Shown: positions 1 to 5,695 of the stretch, one piece after another
Numbering within the stretch: position 1 is the stretch's first letter
Layout of the letters: the number at the start of each line of letters is the position of its first letter
From: an uncultured Selenomonas sp.
Lineage (GTDB): Bacteria; Bacillota; Negativicutes; Selenomonadales; Selenomonadaceae
NCBI GenBank assembly: GCA_937981305.1
Contig: CALJPB010000329.1
Location: 1-6,194 of the forward strand
Direction of reading: 5' to 3'
Length of the DNA: 6,194 nt
Position numbers and translations under genes: made by a program
The notes under the pieces: model-generated
The model's input: the letters and a program-made list of their open reading frames with translations, nothing else
The model's database searches: none
What the model was told of the DNA's origin: nothing

Positions 1-171
1 CCACGTATTGTCACGGCTGCCGTCGTTGACGAAGGCAACGCGGCTCTTCTCGCTGACCCTGTCGCCATCAATCAGCTGCGCTAGCTTCGCTTCCAGTTTC
101 CTTGCCGTATCGTCCAGCACTTCCTGCTCGTTGTAGCAAGGCACGACGAGATAGAGGACAGGTGCGCTCAT
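1..171 (-). CDS. GT2-family glycosyltransferase, N-terminal part (continues past left edge)
   Basis: The first 57 codons are visible, reading from the ATG at 171-169 to the window edge. The start is typical of GT2 polyprenyl-phosphate sugar synthases of the DPM1/GtrB/ArnC kind: a LYLVVPCYNEQEVL strand and loop at residues 6-19, then FVNDGSRDNTW at 47-57, where the VNDGS segment contributes to nucleotide-sugar binding. The start codon overlaps the stop of the GT39 gene as ATGA, with AAGGA about 10 nt upstream inside that gene, so the two are translationally coupled. The metal-binding DxD and any C-terminal membrane helices are outside the window. The probable role is loading a sugar onto undecaprenyl phosphate for the GT39 partner; this is inferred from family and neighbourhood. 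Confidence 0.88.
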   Translation of the reverse strand, partial: MSAPVLYLVVPCYNEQEVLDDTARKLEAKLAQLIDGDRVSEKSRVAFVNDGSRDNTW

Positions 172-1754
172 TCTTTATCATCCTTAAAGATACAGAGACC
201 GTCGCGTTCCTCGACAAGCTGCCATTTCTCCGCGCCGAGCTGAGCCATCATCTTGCGGTACATGGAGTCACGCATGATGATGTATTTCGGACGCGCATCC
301 GCGCGCAGGGCGGCAAGCGACTCCGCGTGGTTCGTGTCCGCCTCGATGCCGGGGATATCCGTGTAGAGCATGACGCCGGGGCGCAGCTGCTTGTCGATGT
401 AGAGGGCTCTCCCCTCCTCCTCGGCTGCTGCGTGGTAGTTCGCTGCATAATTGAGTGCGACCTGCTTCACGCTGAAATGCCCCTCAATCGCGGGCATCAT
501 AAAGCCGAAGGCGATGACCATTGTCACAATCCCTGCGAGGACGTGCAGCCATGCGGCGAGCATGAGGTTATGCGAGGCGGTAATGCTGTAGACAATCACC
601 GCCCCGAGAACGAGCGTAATCGCCCCGAGCCAGAGACCGCCCTCGGCAAGAGGTGCGAGACTGTCCCCGCTCATGAGCCAGCCGAGACCGAGCAGGAGGA
701 ACATGACGGCACTGCCGCCCGCCCATGCGAAATGCGTCTCCCGCCAGTCATCGAGCATACGCGCGAGATTCCATCCGATGATGGTCGAGAGCGCGGGCGT
801 CAGCAGCAGCATATAGGAGACCTGCTTGGTCTGCGCAATCGAAAAGAATATGAGGACGAAGATCCACCATATTTGGAAGAAGGTGAGCGTCTGCGCCTCC
901 TCACCGAAGCTCCGCCGAAAGGCGTTCTTGACCGATTGGAGGAGAATCCCCGTCCACGGGAAAAAGCCGAGAATCACAACGGGAAGGTAGAACCACCAGT
1001 GCGCGCGCACGGGGTGGAGCGGCGCGGTGAAGCGGCTGACGTTGTGGAAGCCGATGAACTCATAGATGAACGCCATGCCGTGCATCTCGTACATATAGAG
1101 ATACCACGGCAGACCGACGACAACGACGAGCAGGAGACCGCGCAGGACGTGCATACGAAAGAGCTGCTCGAGCTGACGTGTTGCAAGCAGATAAAAGAAC
1201 ACAATCCCCGCAGGGAAGACCACACCGATCGGCCCCTTGGTCATCACTGCGAGTCCACACGCAAGGTACATCAGCCAGTACTGGCGATGGATAAAGGAGA
1301 AGAGTGCCGCCGTCATGAAAAAAAGCAGCGTTGAATCCGTCACCGATGCCTTGCCCATATACATGAGGATGATGCTCGTCCCCATGACCATCCCCGACCA
1401 GAAGCCCGTCCGTGCACCAAAGAGGCGGGCCGACGCAAGCGCCGTCATGAGGATCGAACCGATCGCCATGAGCGCGGCGGGCAGCCGTGCTGCGATCTCG
1501 CTGAATCCGCCGAACAGCTTCAGCGAGGCCACGACAAGCCAGTAGAAAACAGGCGGCTTGTCGTACCAGAACTCATTGTAGATGCGCGGCGAGAGATAGT
1601 CGCCGAATCGGATCATCTCCTTCGCCGTCTCTGCATAGACCGGCTCGTCGGGATCAAGCAGCGCCGTCCCGCCGATACCGAACAGAATCTGAAAGGAAAT
1701 GAGACCAAGCAGCACAAGATAGACCGGCCACGCAAGATTTTTTTCATCGTTCAC
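168..1754 (-). CDS. GT39 (ArnT/PMT-like) membrane glycosyltransferase
   Basis: This 528-residue polytopic membrane protein (counted from the GTG start) has the features of GT39 enzymes, which transfer a sugar from a polyprenyl-phosphate donor onto an acceptor on the outer face of the membrane. After the first helix (about 10-29) comes the LLDPDEPVYAETAKEM loop, whose Asp34/Asp36-Glu37 acidic motif holds the expected catalytic acid. Next are YDKPPVFYWL at 64-73, SVTDSTLLFF at 137-146 and MTKGPIG at 171-177. About ten hydrophobic segments continue to around residue 420, and a soluble C-terminal domain of about 105 residues follows. The 4-nt overlap with the next gene, a GT2 enzyme, suggests that GT2 makes the lipid-linked donor. 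The acceptor could be lipid A, another envelope glycan or protein; it cannot be read from the sequence. An ArnT symbol would be overcalling. Confidence 0.88.
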   Translation of the reverse strand: MNDEKNLAWPVYLVLLGLISFQILFGIGGTALLDPDEPVYAETAKEMIRFGDYLSPRIYNEFWYDKPPVFYWLVVASLKLFGGFSEIAARLPAALMAIGSILMTALASARLFGARTGFWSGMVMGTSIILMYMGKASVTDSTLLFFMTAALFSFIHRQYWLMYLACGLAVMTKGPIGVVFPAGIVFFYLLATRQLEQLFRMHVLRGLLLVVVVGLPWYLYMYEMHGMAFIYEFIGFHNVSRFTAPLHPVRAHWWFYLPVVILGFFPWTGILLQSVKNAFRRSFGEEAQTLTFFQIWWIFVLIFFSIAQTKQVSYMLLLTPALSTIIGWNLARMLDDWRETHFAWAGGSAVMFLLLGLGWLMSGDSLAPLAEGGLWLGAITLVLGAVIVYSITASHNLMLAAWLHVLAGIVTMVIAFGFMMPAIEGHFSVKQVALNYAANYHAAAEEEGRALYIDKQLRPGVMLYTDIPGIEADTNHAESLAALRADARPKYIIMRDSMYRKMMAQLGAEKWQLVEERDGLCIFKDDKE

Positions 1755-1763
1755 GCAGATATG

Positions 1764-1769
1764 CACCTC
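1764..1769 (-). promoter_or_regulatory. Ribosome binding site that fixes a GTG start for the GT39 gene
   Basis: GAGGTG on the minus strand lies 9 nt before the GTG at 1754. No in-frame ATG with a comparable site exists nearby. The upstream in-frame ATG at 1835 would require the coding region to include the terminator hairpin at 1822-1794. A second GTG inside this motif (1766) is a weaker alternative that would add four residues. Confidence 0.6.
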
Positions 1770-1793
1770 ACAAATCCCAAAGAAATGATATGC

Positions 1794-1822
1794 GAAAAAG
1801 GACTGCCGCCACTGCGGCAGCC
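1794..1822 (-). terminator. Rho-independent terminator after the second EIIA gene
   Basis: On the minus strand a G+C-rich stem (CTGCCGC paired with GCGGCAG, extendable to 9 bp through one G-T pair) closes an AGTG loop. It is followed by a TCC and five T residues (1799-1795). It begins 16 nt after the EIIA stop. The opposite strand lacks a T-run after the stem. Transcription of the following glycosyltransferase must come from readthrough or from a promoter I could not identify in the short space beyond. Confidence 0.87.
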
Positions 1823-1838
1823 CCCCAATGAACAAACG

Positions 1839-2210
1839 TCAATGGATCTCGATGGCAGCCCCCGCCCGGACATCCTCCTTCGTAAACGGCACGTCGCCAT
1901 GCAGCATGATACAGCCCGAGCGTTCCGCAACGTCGCCGCCTTTGAACGAAAGCGTGCAGTGTCCGAGTGTCTTCAGCGTATGCAGAGCCTCATGTCCGAT
2001 TGCCGTGATCGTGAACGCCTTGTCACAGAGAATCATCAGATCGCCAACGACGGGATCCTCATTGTAGTTTGCAGGCGTATGCAGGACAGAAAACTCCGCC
2101 AGCTCCGGCGGCGCACTGTTGTCGAAAAGAATAATAAAATTGGCGTTCGGATCATCGAGAAAAAGAAGGGACTCCTCTCCCCAATGCGTGATCTCACAGT
2201 AGAATTTCAT
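1839..2210 (-). CDS. Second PTS glucitol/sorbitol-type EIIA (paralogue, own transcription unit)
   Basis: This 123-residue EIIA-Gut protein aligns end to end with the operon copy without gaps and is identical at 87 of 123 positions by hand count. The phospho-accepting His44 (AEFSVLH), the FTITAIG strand, the LGHCTLSFKGGD segment and all four cysteines (5, 62, 85, 100) are kept, so it looks functional rather than decayed. Differences cluster at residues 20-39, 51-65 and 104-123. GGAGG lies about 8 nt before the ATG. The gene is separated from the sorbitol operon by a terminator and its own promoter, and another terminator begins 16 nt after its stop. No EIIB, EIIC or metabolic gene accompanies it. 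It could back up the operon EIIA, serve another Gut-type permease elsewhere, or act as a regulatory phospho-carrier; the sequence does not decide. Confidence 0.93.
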   Translation of the reverse strand: MKFYCEITHWGEESLLFLDDPNANFIILFDNSAPPELAEFSVLHTPANYNEDPVVGDLMILCDKAFTITAIGHEALHTLKTLGHCTLSFKGGDVAERSGCIMLHGDVPFTKEDVRAGAAIEIH

Positions 2211-2286
2211 GCCGCACCCTCCGCTCTCGTGACAAATTTGATGGAAACCTCTGAGTTTATCCCTGCTTCCCTATATTTCTATGCGT

Positions 2287-2315
2287 ATCATACTATATCC
2301 CCTTCATTTAGTAAA
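2287..2315 (-). promoter_or_regulatory. Predicted sigma70-type promoter for the second EIIA gene
   Basis: On the minus strand the -35 box TTTACT (2315-2310) and the -10 box TATGAT (2292-2287) are separated by exactly 17 bases. They match the consensus at 4 of 6 and 5 of 6 positions. The surrounding spacer is clearly more AT-rich than the genes. A start near 2280 would leave a leader of about 70 nt before the ATG at 2210. The promoter lies just downstream of the operon terminator, which is where a new transcription unit would be expected. I saw no convincing operator or catabolite-repression site overlapping it. Confidence 0.6.
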
Positions 2316-2344
2316 GAGCACAAGTGCGTATGTCGTGATAACCG

Positions 2345-2376
2345 TAAGAAAACAGCCCATCCTCTTGGATGGACTG
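2345..2376 (-). terminator. Rho-independent terminator of the sorbitol operon
   Basis: Read on the minus strand, CAGTCCATCC pairs with GGATGGGCTG around an AAGA loop. This gives a 10-bp stem with a single G-T wobble, followed by TTTTCTTA. The other strand has no T-run after the stem, so the signal is directional. It sits about 37 nt past the stop of the first EIIA gene and marks the end of the sorbitol transcript. Confidence 0.85.
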
Positions 2377-2412
2377 CATAAGTAATGTGATATCTCCCTG
2401 AACAGATGTGCT

Positions 2413-2784
2413 TCAGTAAACTTCGATCGTTGCCCCCGCCTTGATATCGTCCTTCATCAGCGGTTCGTCGCCCCGCAGCATGATGCAGCCCGGACGCTCC
2501 GCTGCATCACCGCCCTTGAACGATAGGGTGCAGTGTCCAAGCTCCTTCAGCGTATGAAGGGCCTCATCGCCGATCGCCGTGATGGTAAACAGCTTATCGC
2601 AGACGGCCATCGTGTCGCCGGCGGCGGGATCTGCATTGTAGTTTGCCGGCGCATGGAGCACGGAGAACGATGCCAGATCCGCAGGTGCGTTGTCATTGAA
2701 GATAATGATGAAGTTCGTGTCCGGATTGTCGAGGAAGAGAAGCGCCTCATCGCCCCAACCCGTGATTTCGCAATAGTATTTCAT
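2413..2784 (-). CDS. srlB: PTS glucitol/sorbitol transporter subunit EIIA (operon copy)
   Basis: This 123-residue cytosolic protein takes phosphate from HPr and gives it to the EIIB domain encoded upstream. The length equals that of E. coli SrlB. His44, in APADLASFSVLH, aligns with the phospho-accepting histidine of the E. coli protein (GAPADLEEYCFIH). Other conserved features are the FTITAIG strand at 66-72 and LKELGHCTLSFKG at 79-91. The frame is open well upstream inside the dehydrogenase gene, but the ATG at 2784 is the right start: it has a textbook AGGAGG 7 nt upstream, the encoded N-terminus matches that of the second copy, and the length fits the family. The gene begins 37 nt after the dehydrogenase and is the last of the operon, with a terminator about 37 nt beyond its stop. 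Confidence 0.95.
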   Translation of the reverse strand: MKYYCEITGWGDEALLFLDNPDTNFIIIFNDNAPADLASFSVLHAPANYNADPAAGDTMAVCDKLFTITAIGDEALHTLKELGHCTLSFKGGDAAERPGCIMLRGDEPLMKDDIKAGATIEVY

Positions 2785-2821
2785 GCTGCATCCTCCTGCT
2801 GTATCGAATGTTCTGCCAATC

Positions 2822-3631
2822 TCAGCCGCGCGTCTTGCCGCCCGCGACGTTGTAGGTGACGCCGTGGATGTAGGAGGCACGCTCGGAGGCGAGGTAGACA
2901 ACAAGGTCGGCGACCTCGGCGAGCTTACCGCTGCGGCCGAGCGGTGTAGTCTTCGTGCTCGCATAGCCCTTGCGCAGATCATCAACCGTGATGCCGCGCG
3001 TATAGGCGAGCGCTTCCTCATAGGCGAGGGTACGCAGCCCCGTCGCCTCAAGAATGCCGGGTGCAACACCGATGACGCGCACGCCGTACTTGCCGAACTC
3101 CTTTGCCCACGAGCGCGTAAAGGAGTTGACGGCGTTCTTCGTCGCGGCGTAGATACTCTGTCCCTCAGAACCCTCGATGCCGCTCTCGGAGCTCATATTG
3201 ATGAGTACACCGTGCCCCTGTGCGACAAGCTCGCGCCCGACTGCCTGTGCGCAGAGGTAGACCCCCTTCAGGTTGACCGCCGTGACCTTCTCGAATACGC
3301 TGTCGTCCAGTTCGTACTTCCCGTGCGGGTCGTTCGGGTCGACGAGAAGACGCGGGATATTGATGCCGGCATTGTTGACGAGGATGTCGATGCTGCCAAA
3401 CCTCTTCTTTGCCTTCTCCACCATCGCCTCGACGCTCGCACGCTTCGTTACATCGGTGACGACATAGAGCATCTTGCCGCGTGTTTCGTCAAATACGGGA
3501 GGCTCAGGGTTCATATCACAGACGACGACGTTTGCCCCCTGCGCCAAAAAGGCCTCCACGACGGCCTTGCCGATGCCCGATGCGCCGCCCGTAACGATTG
3601 CCGTTTTTCCTTCCAGATGCAACCAGCTCAT
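2822..3631 (-). CDS. srlD: SDR-family oxidoreductase, probable sorbitol-6-phosphate 2-dehydrogenase
   Basis: This 269-residue classical short-chain dehydrogenase probably oxidises sorbitol-6-phosphate, the product of the adjacent PTS, to fructose-6-phosphate with NAD+ in the cytosol. The cofactor-binding glycine motif TGGASGIG is at residues 14-21, with an acidic residue (Asp39) at the end of the second strand that favours NAD over NADP. NNAG is at 86-89 and the structural Asn is at 120. The catalytic triad is Ser148, Tyr161 and Lys165 (YAATK), followed by PG at 191-192. Length and motif order are normal for the family. The sequence alone supports only an SDR; the substrate is inferred from its position between the EIIB and EIIA genes. 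AAGGAG lies 8 nt before the ATG. E. coli srlD is also an SDR in a sorbitol operon, but there it follows the EIIA gene. Confidence 0.92.
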   Translation of the reverse strand: MSWLHLEGKTAIVTGGASGIGKAVVEAFLAQGANVVVCDMNPEPPVFDETRGKMLYVVTDVTKRASVEAMVEKAKKRFGSIDILVNNAGINIPRLLVDPNDPHGKYELDDSVFEKVTAVNLKGVYLCAQAVGRELVAQGHGVLINMSSESGIEGSEGQSIYAATKNAVNSFTRSWAKEFGKYGVRVIGVAPGILEATGLRTLAYEEALAYTRGITVDDLRKGYASTKTTPLGRSGKLAEVADLVVYLASERASYIHGVTYNVAGGKTRG

Positions 3632-3668
3632 AATCTATTCTCCTTCTGCACGATTGTTCAGCGATTCC

Positions 3669-4664
3669 TTAGTTCTCATAAAGTCCGGCACTGGCGACCC
3701 ACGCGATGATAACGGCGAGAGGACCGGTCATGAAACGTGAATACAGGACGGCGGGCACGCCGATCTCGACGGTCTTTGCATCCGCCTCGGCGAGGCCGAG
3801 CCCGACGGGGATGAAGTCGCAGGCGCACTGCACGTTGATCGCAAAGACAGCGGGGAGCGCGAGGTTCGGAGGGATGTGTCCGAGTCCGATCTCAACGCCG
3901 ATGAGCACGCCAACGACCTGTGCAATGACCGCCCCAGGTCCAAGGAACGGGGAGAGGAGCGGGAAGGAGCATATCAACGCGAGAATGACAAGCCCGATCG
4001 GGGATGCCGCGAGCGGCGAGACGAAATGCGCCACGAAGTCGCCGAAGCCCGAGCCGAGAATGACACCGATCAGCATGGAAACAAATGCCATAAACGGCAG
4101 AATCGTTGTAATCAGTGTATTGATGGATTCGCGTCCCGCCTGATAGAATGTCGCGACAATGCCGCCCATCATCTGTCCGACCTTTGCCATGAGGCTGCCG
4201 GACTGCTCCGTGATCTTCTTCGAGGTGTCGTACTTCGGCTTTGCTTCCTCCGCCTGCGCCGCTGCGGGAGCTGCTGCAGGCGCGGCCGTGGCGTCGCTGA
4301 ATGCGATATTTGCAGGCTTGACACCCGAGACGTAGATGTCCGGCTTGATGTGCTGCGCGAGCGGACCCGAGGGGCCCGTCTGCTTGATGTTGATGGTGAA
4401 GATGCGCTTCTGCGGGTAGATGCCGCAGCGCAGTGTGCCGCCGCAGTCAATGACCGCCGCGAGAATCTCATCCTCGGGGACGCTGGTCTTGAAGCCGTCC
4501 ACGACCTCCGCGCCCGTCATCTCGCCAAGACGTACGGCAACATCCGAGATCACGCCGCCCGTGATGTTGACGATCTTGTTCCGCTTCTCATCCGGCGTGA
4601 GGGTAAGAGGCCCGCCAAAGCCGCCCGAGCCTGCCGATACGATGACGCTCTTGTATGCACTCAT
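3669..4664 (-). CDS. srlE: PTS glucitol/sorbitol transporter subunit EIIB with C-terminal membrane domain (EIIBC)
   Basis: This 331-residue protein is the SrlE-type subunit. It receives phosphate from EIIA and passes it to sorbitol during transport. Residues 1 to about 120 form the cytosolic EIIB domain, with [11 protein letters not shown] near the N-terminus and the [11 protein letters not shown] motif at 74-84, which contains the phospho-cysteine site (Cys74 or Cys80; I do not assign which). An Ala/Pro-rich linker (about 125-143) joins it to [12 protein letters not shown] and a membrane region. Hydrophobic segments lie at about 182-205, 222-262 and 266-290, with a last helix near 312-328. 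The [18 protein letters not shown] and [14 protein letters not shown] stretches are nearly the same as in E. coli SrlE. The linker is longer than in E. coli. AGGAGA stands 7 nt before the ATG. A 37-nt gap follows before the dehydrogenase gene. Confidence 0.97.
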   Translation of the reverse strand: MSAYKSVIVSAGSGGFGGPLTLTPDEKRNKIVNITGGVISDVAVRLGEMTGAEVVDGFKTSVPEDEILAAVIDCGGTLRCGIYPQKRIFTINIKQTGPSGPLAQHIKPDIYVSGVKPANIAFSDATAAPAAAPAAAQAEEAKPKYDTSKKITEQSGSLMAKVGQMMGGIVATFYQAGRESINTLITTILPFMAFVSMLIGVILGSGFGDFVAHFVSPLAASPIGLVILALICSFPLLSPFLGPGAVIAQVVGVLIGVEIGLGHIPPNLALPAVFAINVQCACDFIPVGLGLAEADAKTVEIGVPAVLYSRFMTGPLAVIIAWVASAGLYEN

Positions 4665-4688
4665 GATATGTTCTCCTCTCCGATTGCC

Positions 4689-5243
4689 TTAGCTTTTGAG
4701 CACTGCCGGTTCTTTGCTGAGCTGCACGCCCTGCTGACGCTGCACGTATGCCGTCGTAAAGTCCGTCAGCCATCCGCGCAGGAAGTTGACGATGAGACCA
4801 ACGAGCAGATAGCGCAGTGCGAGATCCGTGTACGGCAGTCCAAGGGTTGTGATGCCGTTCGCAACACCGAGGAAGACGAACATTTCGCCGGGATTAACGT
4901 GCGGGAACATACCGTTCATCGTGTGACATGCGGAGGATGCCGCCGCATAGTAGGAAGGCTTGTAGTACTCAGGCAGGAATTTGCCAAGCGAGAGTGCCAT
5001 CGGGTTGCAGAGGAAGAATACACCGATGAACGGGAGGACGACGTAGCGCGAGATGGGATTGCCCGCGCAGAGGTGGGCGAACTTCTCGACGCGCTCGTTG
5101 CCGACGAAGAGCACAATCGCATTCATCGCGACGAGCAGGCAGACGAGGGTCGGGATGATGCCCGAAACCCAGCCGATGAGGGTTTCGCCGCCCTTGTTGA
5201 ACATGCCGATGAAGCCCTCGGCAAAGAGAATCAAGGTATCCAT
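4689..5243 (-). CDS. srlA: PTS glucitol/sorbitol transporter subunit EIIC
   Basis: This 184-residue membrane protein closely resembles E. coli SrlA (GutA), the first half of the split glucitol-specific membrane domain. It acts in the cytoplasmic membrane, where it forms the sorbitol translocation path with the C-terminal part of the EIIB-containing subunit. Conserved stretches include [10 protein letters not shown] near residues 11-20, the CAGNPISRY region at 59-67, [14 protein letters not shown] at 76-89, KPSYYAAAS at 95-103, FPHVNPGE at 113-120, and a [13 protein letters not shown] helix at 146-158. Hydrophobic segments lie at about 23-48, 66-80, 121-136 and 141-156. The length matches the family. 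A strong ribosome site (AAAGGAGA) precedes the ATG by 7 nt. The gene is 24 nt upstream of the EIIB gene, consistent with one transcript. Confidence 0.96.
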   Translation of the reverse strand: MDTLILFAEGFIGMFNKGGETLIGWVSGIIPTLVCLLVAMNAIVLFVGNERVEKFAHLCAGNPISRYVVLPFIGVFFLCNPMALSLGKFLPEYYKPSYYAAASSACHTMNGMFPHVNPGEMFVFLGVANGITTLGLPYTDLALRYLLVGLIVNFLRGWLTDFTTAYVQRQQGVQLSKEPAVLKS

Positions 5244-5284
5244 GAATGTGTCTCCTTTCCTGTGGAAACGAAATCAAATCAGAG

Positions 5285-5695
5285 TTATGCGTGACCGGCA
5301 AGGGTCTCCCCCTGCTCCTGATAGATGATGTACTCCTCGCGCGCACCGAGTACGGCGCGGCGCGTCGGACGGTCATAGGTGGCGACATCCGCCTCCGTAA
5401 GGTCGAGCAGATTTCTGCCCGTGAAATCATCAAAGGAACGAAAGCCCGCAAACACGGTGACGCCCTTCATGATCTCACCGCGTACAATGTTGCACGCAGG
5501 GTCAATGACGAAAAGAACGATTGCCCCTGCGACAAAACGGCCCTTTGCCTTGCCGATAGCGACACGCCCCTCGCGGCGCATCTCCTTCACATGTGCCGCA
5601 AAGCGACGGAACTGCAGAATGCTCAAGACAAGTTGGAGCACCCACATGAGTACGGCAATCAGAGCAAGCCAGAGCATCGTGATCGTTCCTTTCAT
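5285..5695 (-). CDS. gutM: GutM, glucitol operon activator-like protein
   Basis: This 136-residue protein resembles GutM (SrlM), described in E. coli as an activator of the glucitol operon. One hydrophobic, probably membrane-spanning segment lies at about residues 7-28 (LWLALIAVLMWVLQLVLSIL). It is followed by a basic stretch (RRFAAHVKEMRREGRVAIGKAKGRF) and a small soluble domain containing MKGVTVFAGF. E. coli GutM has the same plan: an N-terminal membrane helix, then a GRVGVG...GRF motif, then MKGLTVFA. The ATG at 5695 overlaps the preceding stop as ATGA, which suggests translational coupling, but it has no good Shine-Dalgarno site. The in-frame ATG at 5677 has AAGGA 9 nt upstream and would give a 130-residue protein that starts directly at the helix, as in E. 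coli. Either start is possible. The gap to the EIIC gene is 41 nt. The molecular mechanism of GutM is not well defined. Confidence 0.88.
   Translation of the reverse strand: MKGTITMLWLALIAVLMWVLQLVLSILQFRRFAAHVKEMRREGRVAIGKAKGRFVAGAIVLFVIDPACNIVRGEIMKGVTVFAGFRSFDDFTGRNLLDLTEADVATYDRPTRRAVLGAREEYIIYQEQGETLAGHA

Noticed and set aside
102..1334. A 410-codon plus-strand open frame opposite the GT39 gene.
   Set aside because: It is an antisense shadow in G+C-rich coding sequence. The product is highly charged, has no recognisable domain, and lies opposite a clear polytopic GT39 protein.
1755..1835. A 27-residue N-terminal extension of the GT39 protein from the ATG at 1835.
   Set aside because: It would translate through the terminator hairpin, lacks a ribosome site, and adds residues unlike the family. 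The GTG at 1754 has GAGGTG at good spacing.
1839..2210. The second EIIA as a decaying pseudogene.
   Set aside because: The frame is intact at full length, the active histidine and core motifs are kept, and it has its own promoter, ribosome site and terminator.
2413..3069. A possible 218-residue fusion with an extra N-terminal domain before EIIA.
   Set aside because: The extra 95 residues are an out-of-frame reading of the dehydrogenase gene. The ATG at 2784 has an ideal AGGAGG site and the resulting length equals the family norm.
2783..3709. A 308-codon plus-strand open frame opposite the dehydrogenase.
   Set aside because: It is a shadow frame. The minus strand carries every SDR motif in order.
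3876..5294. A 472-codon plus-strand open frame opposite the EIIB and EIIC genes.
   Set aside because: Its translation is rich in Arg, Asp, Glu and Cys with no family features, while the minus strand encodes two strongly conserved PTS subunits.
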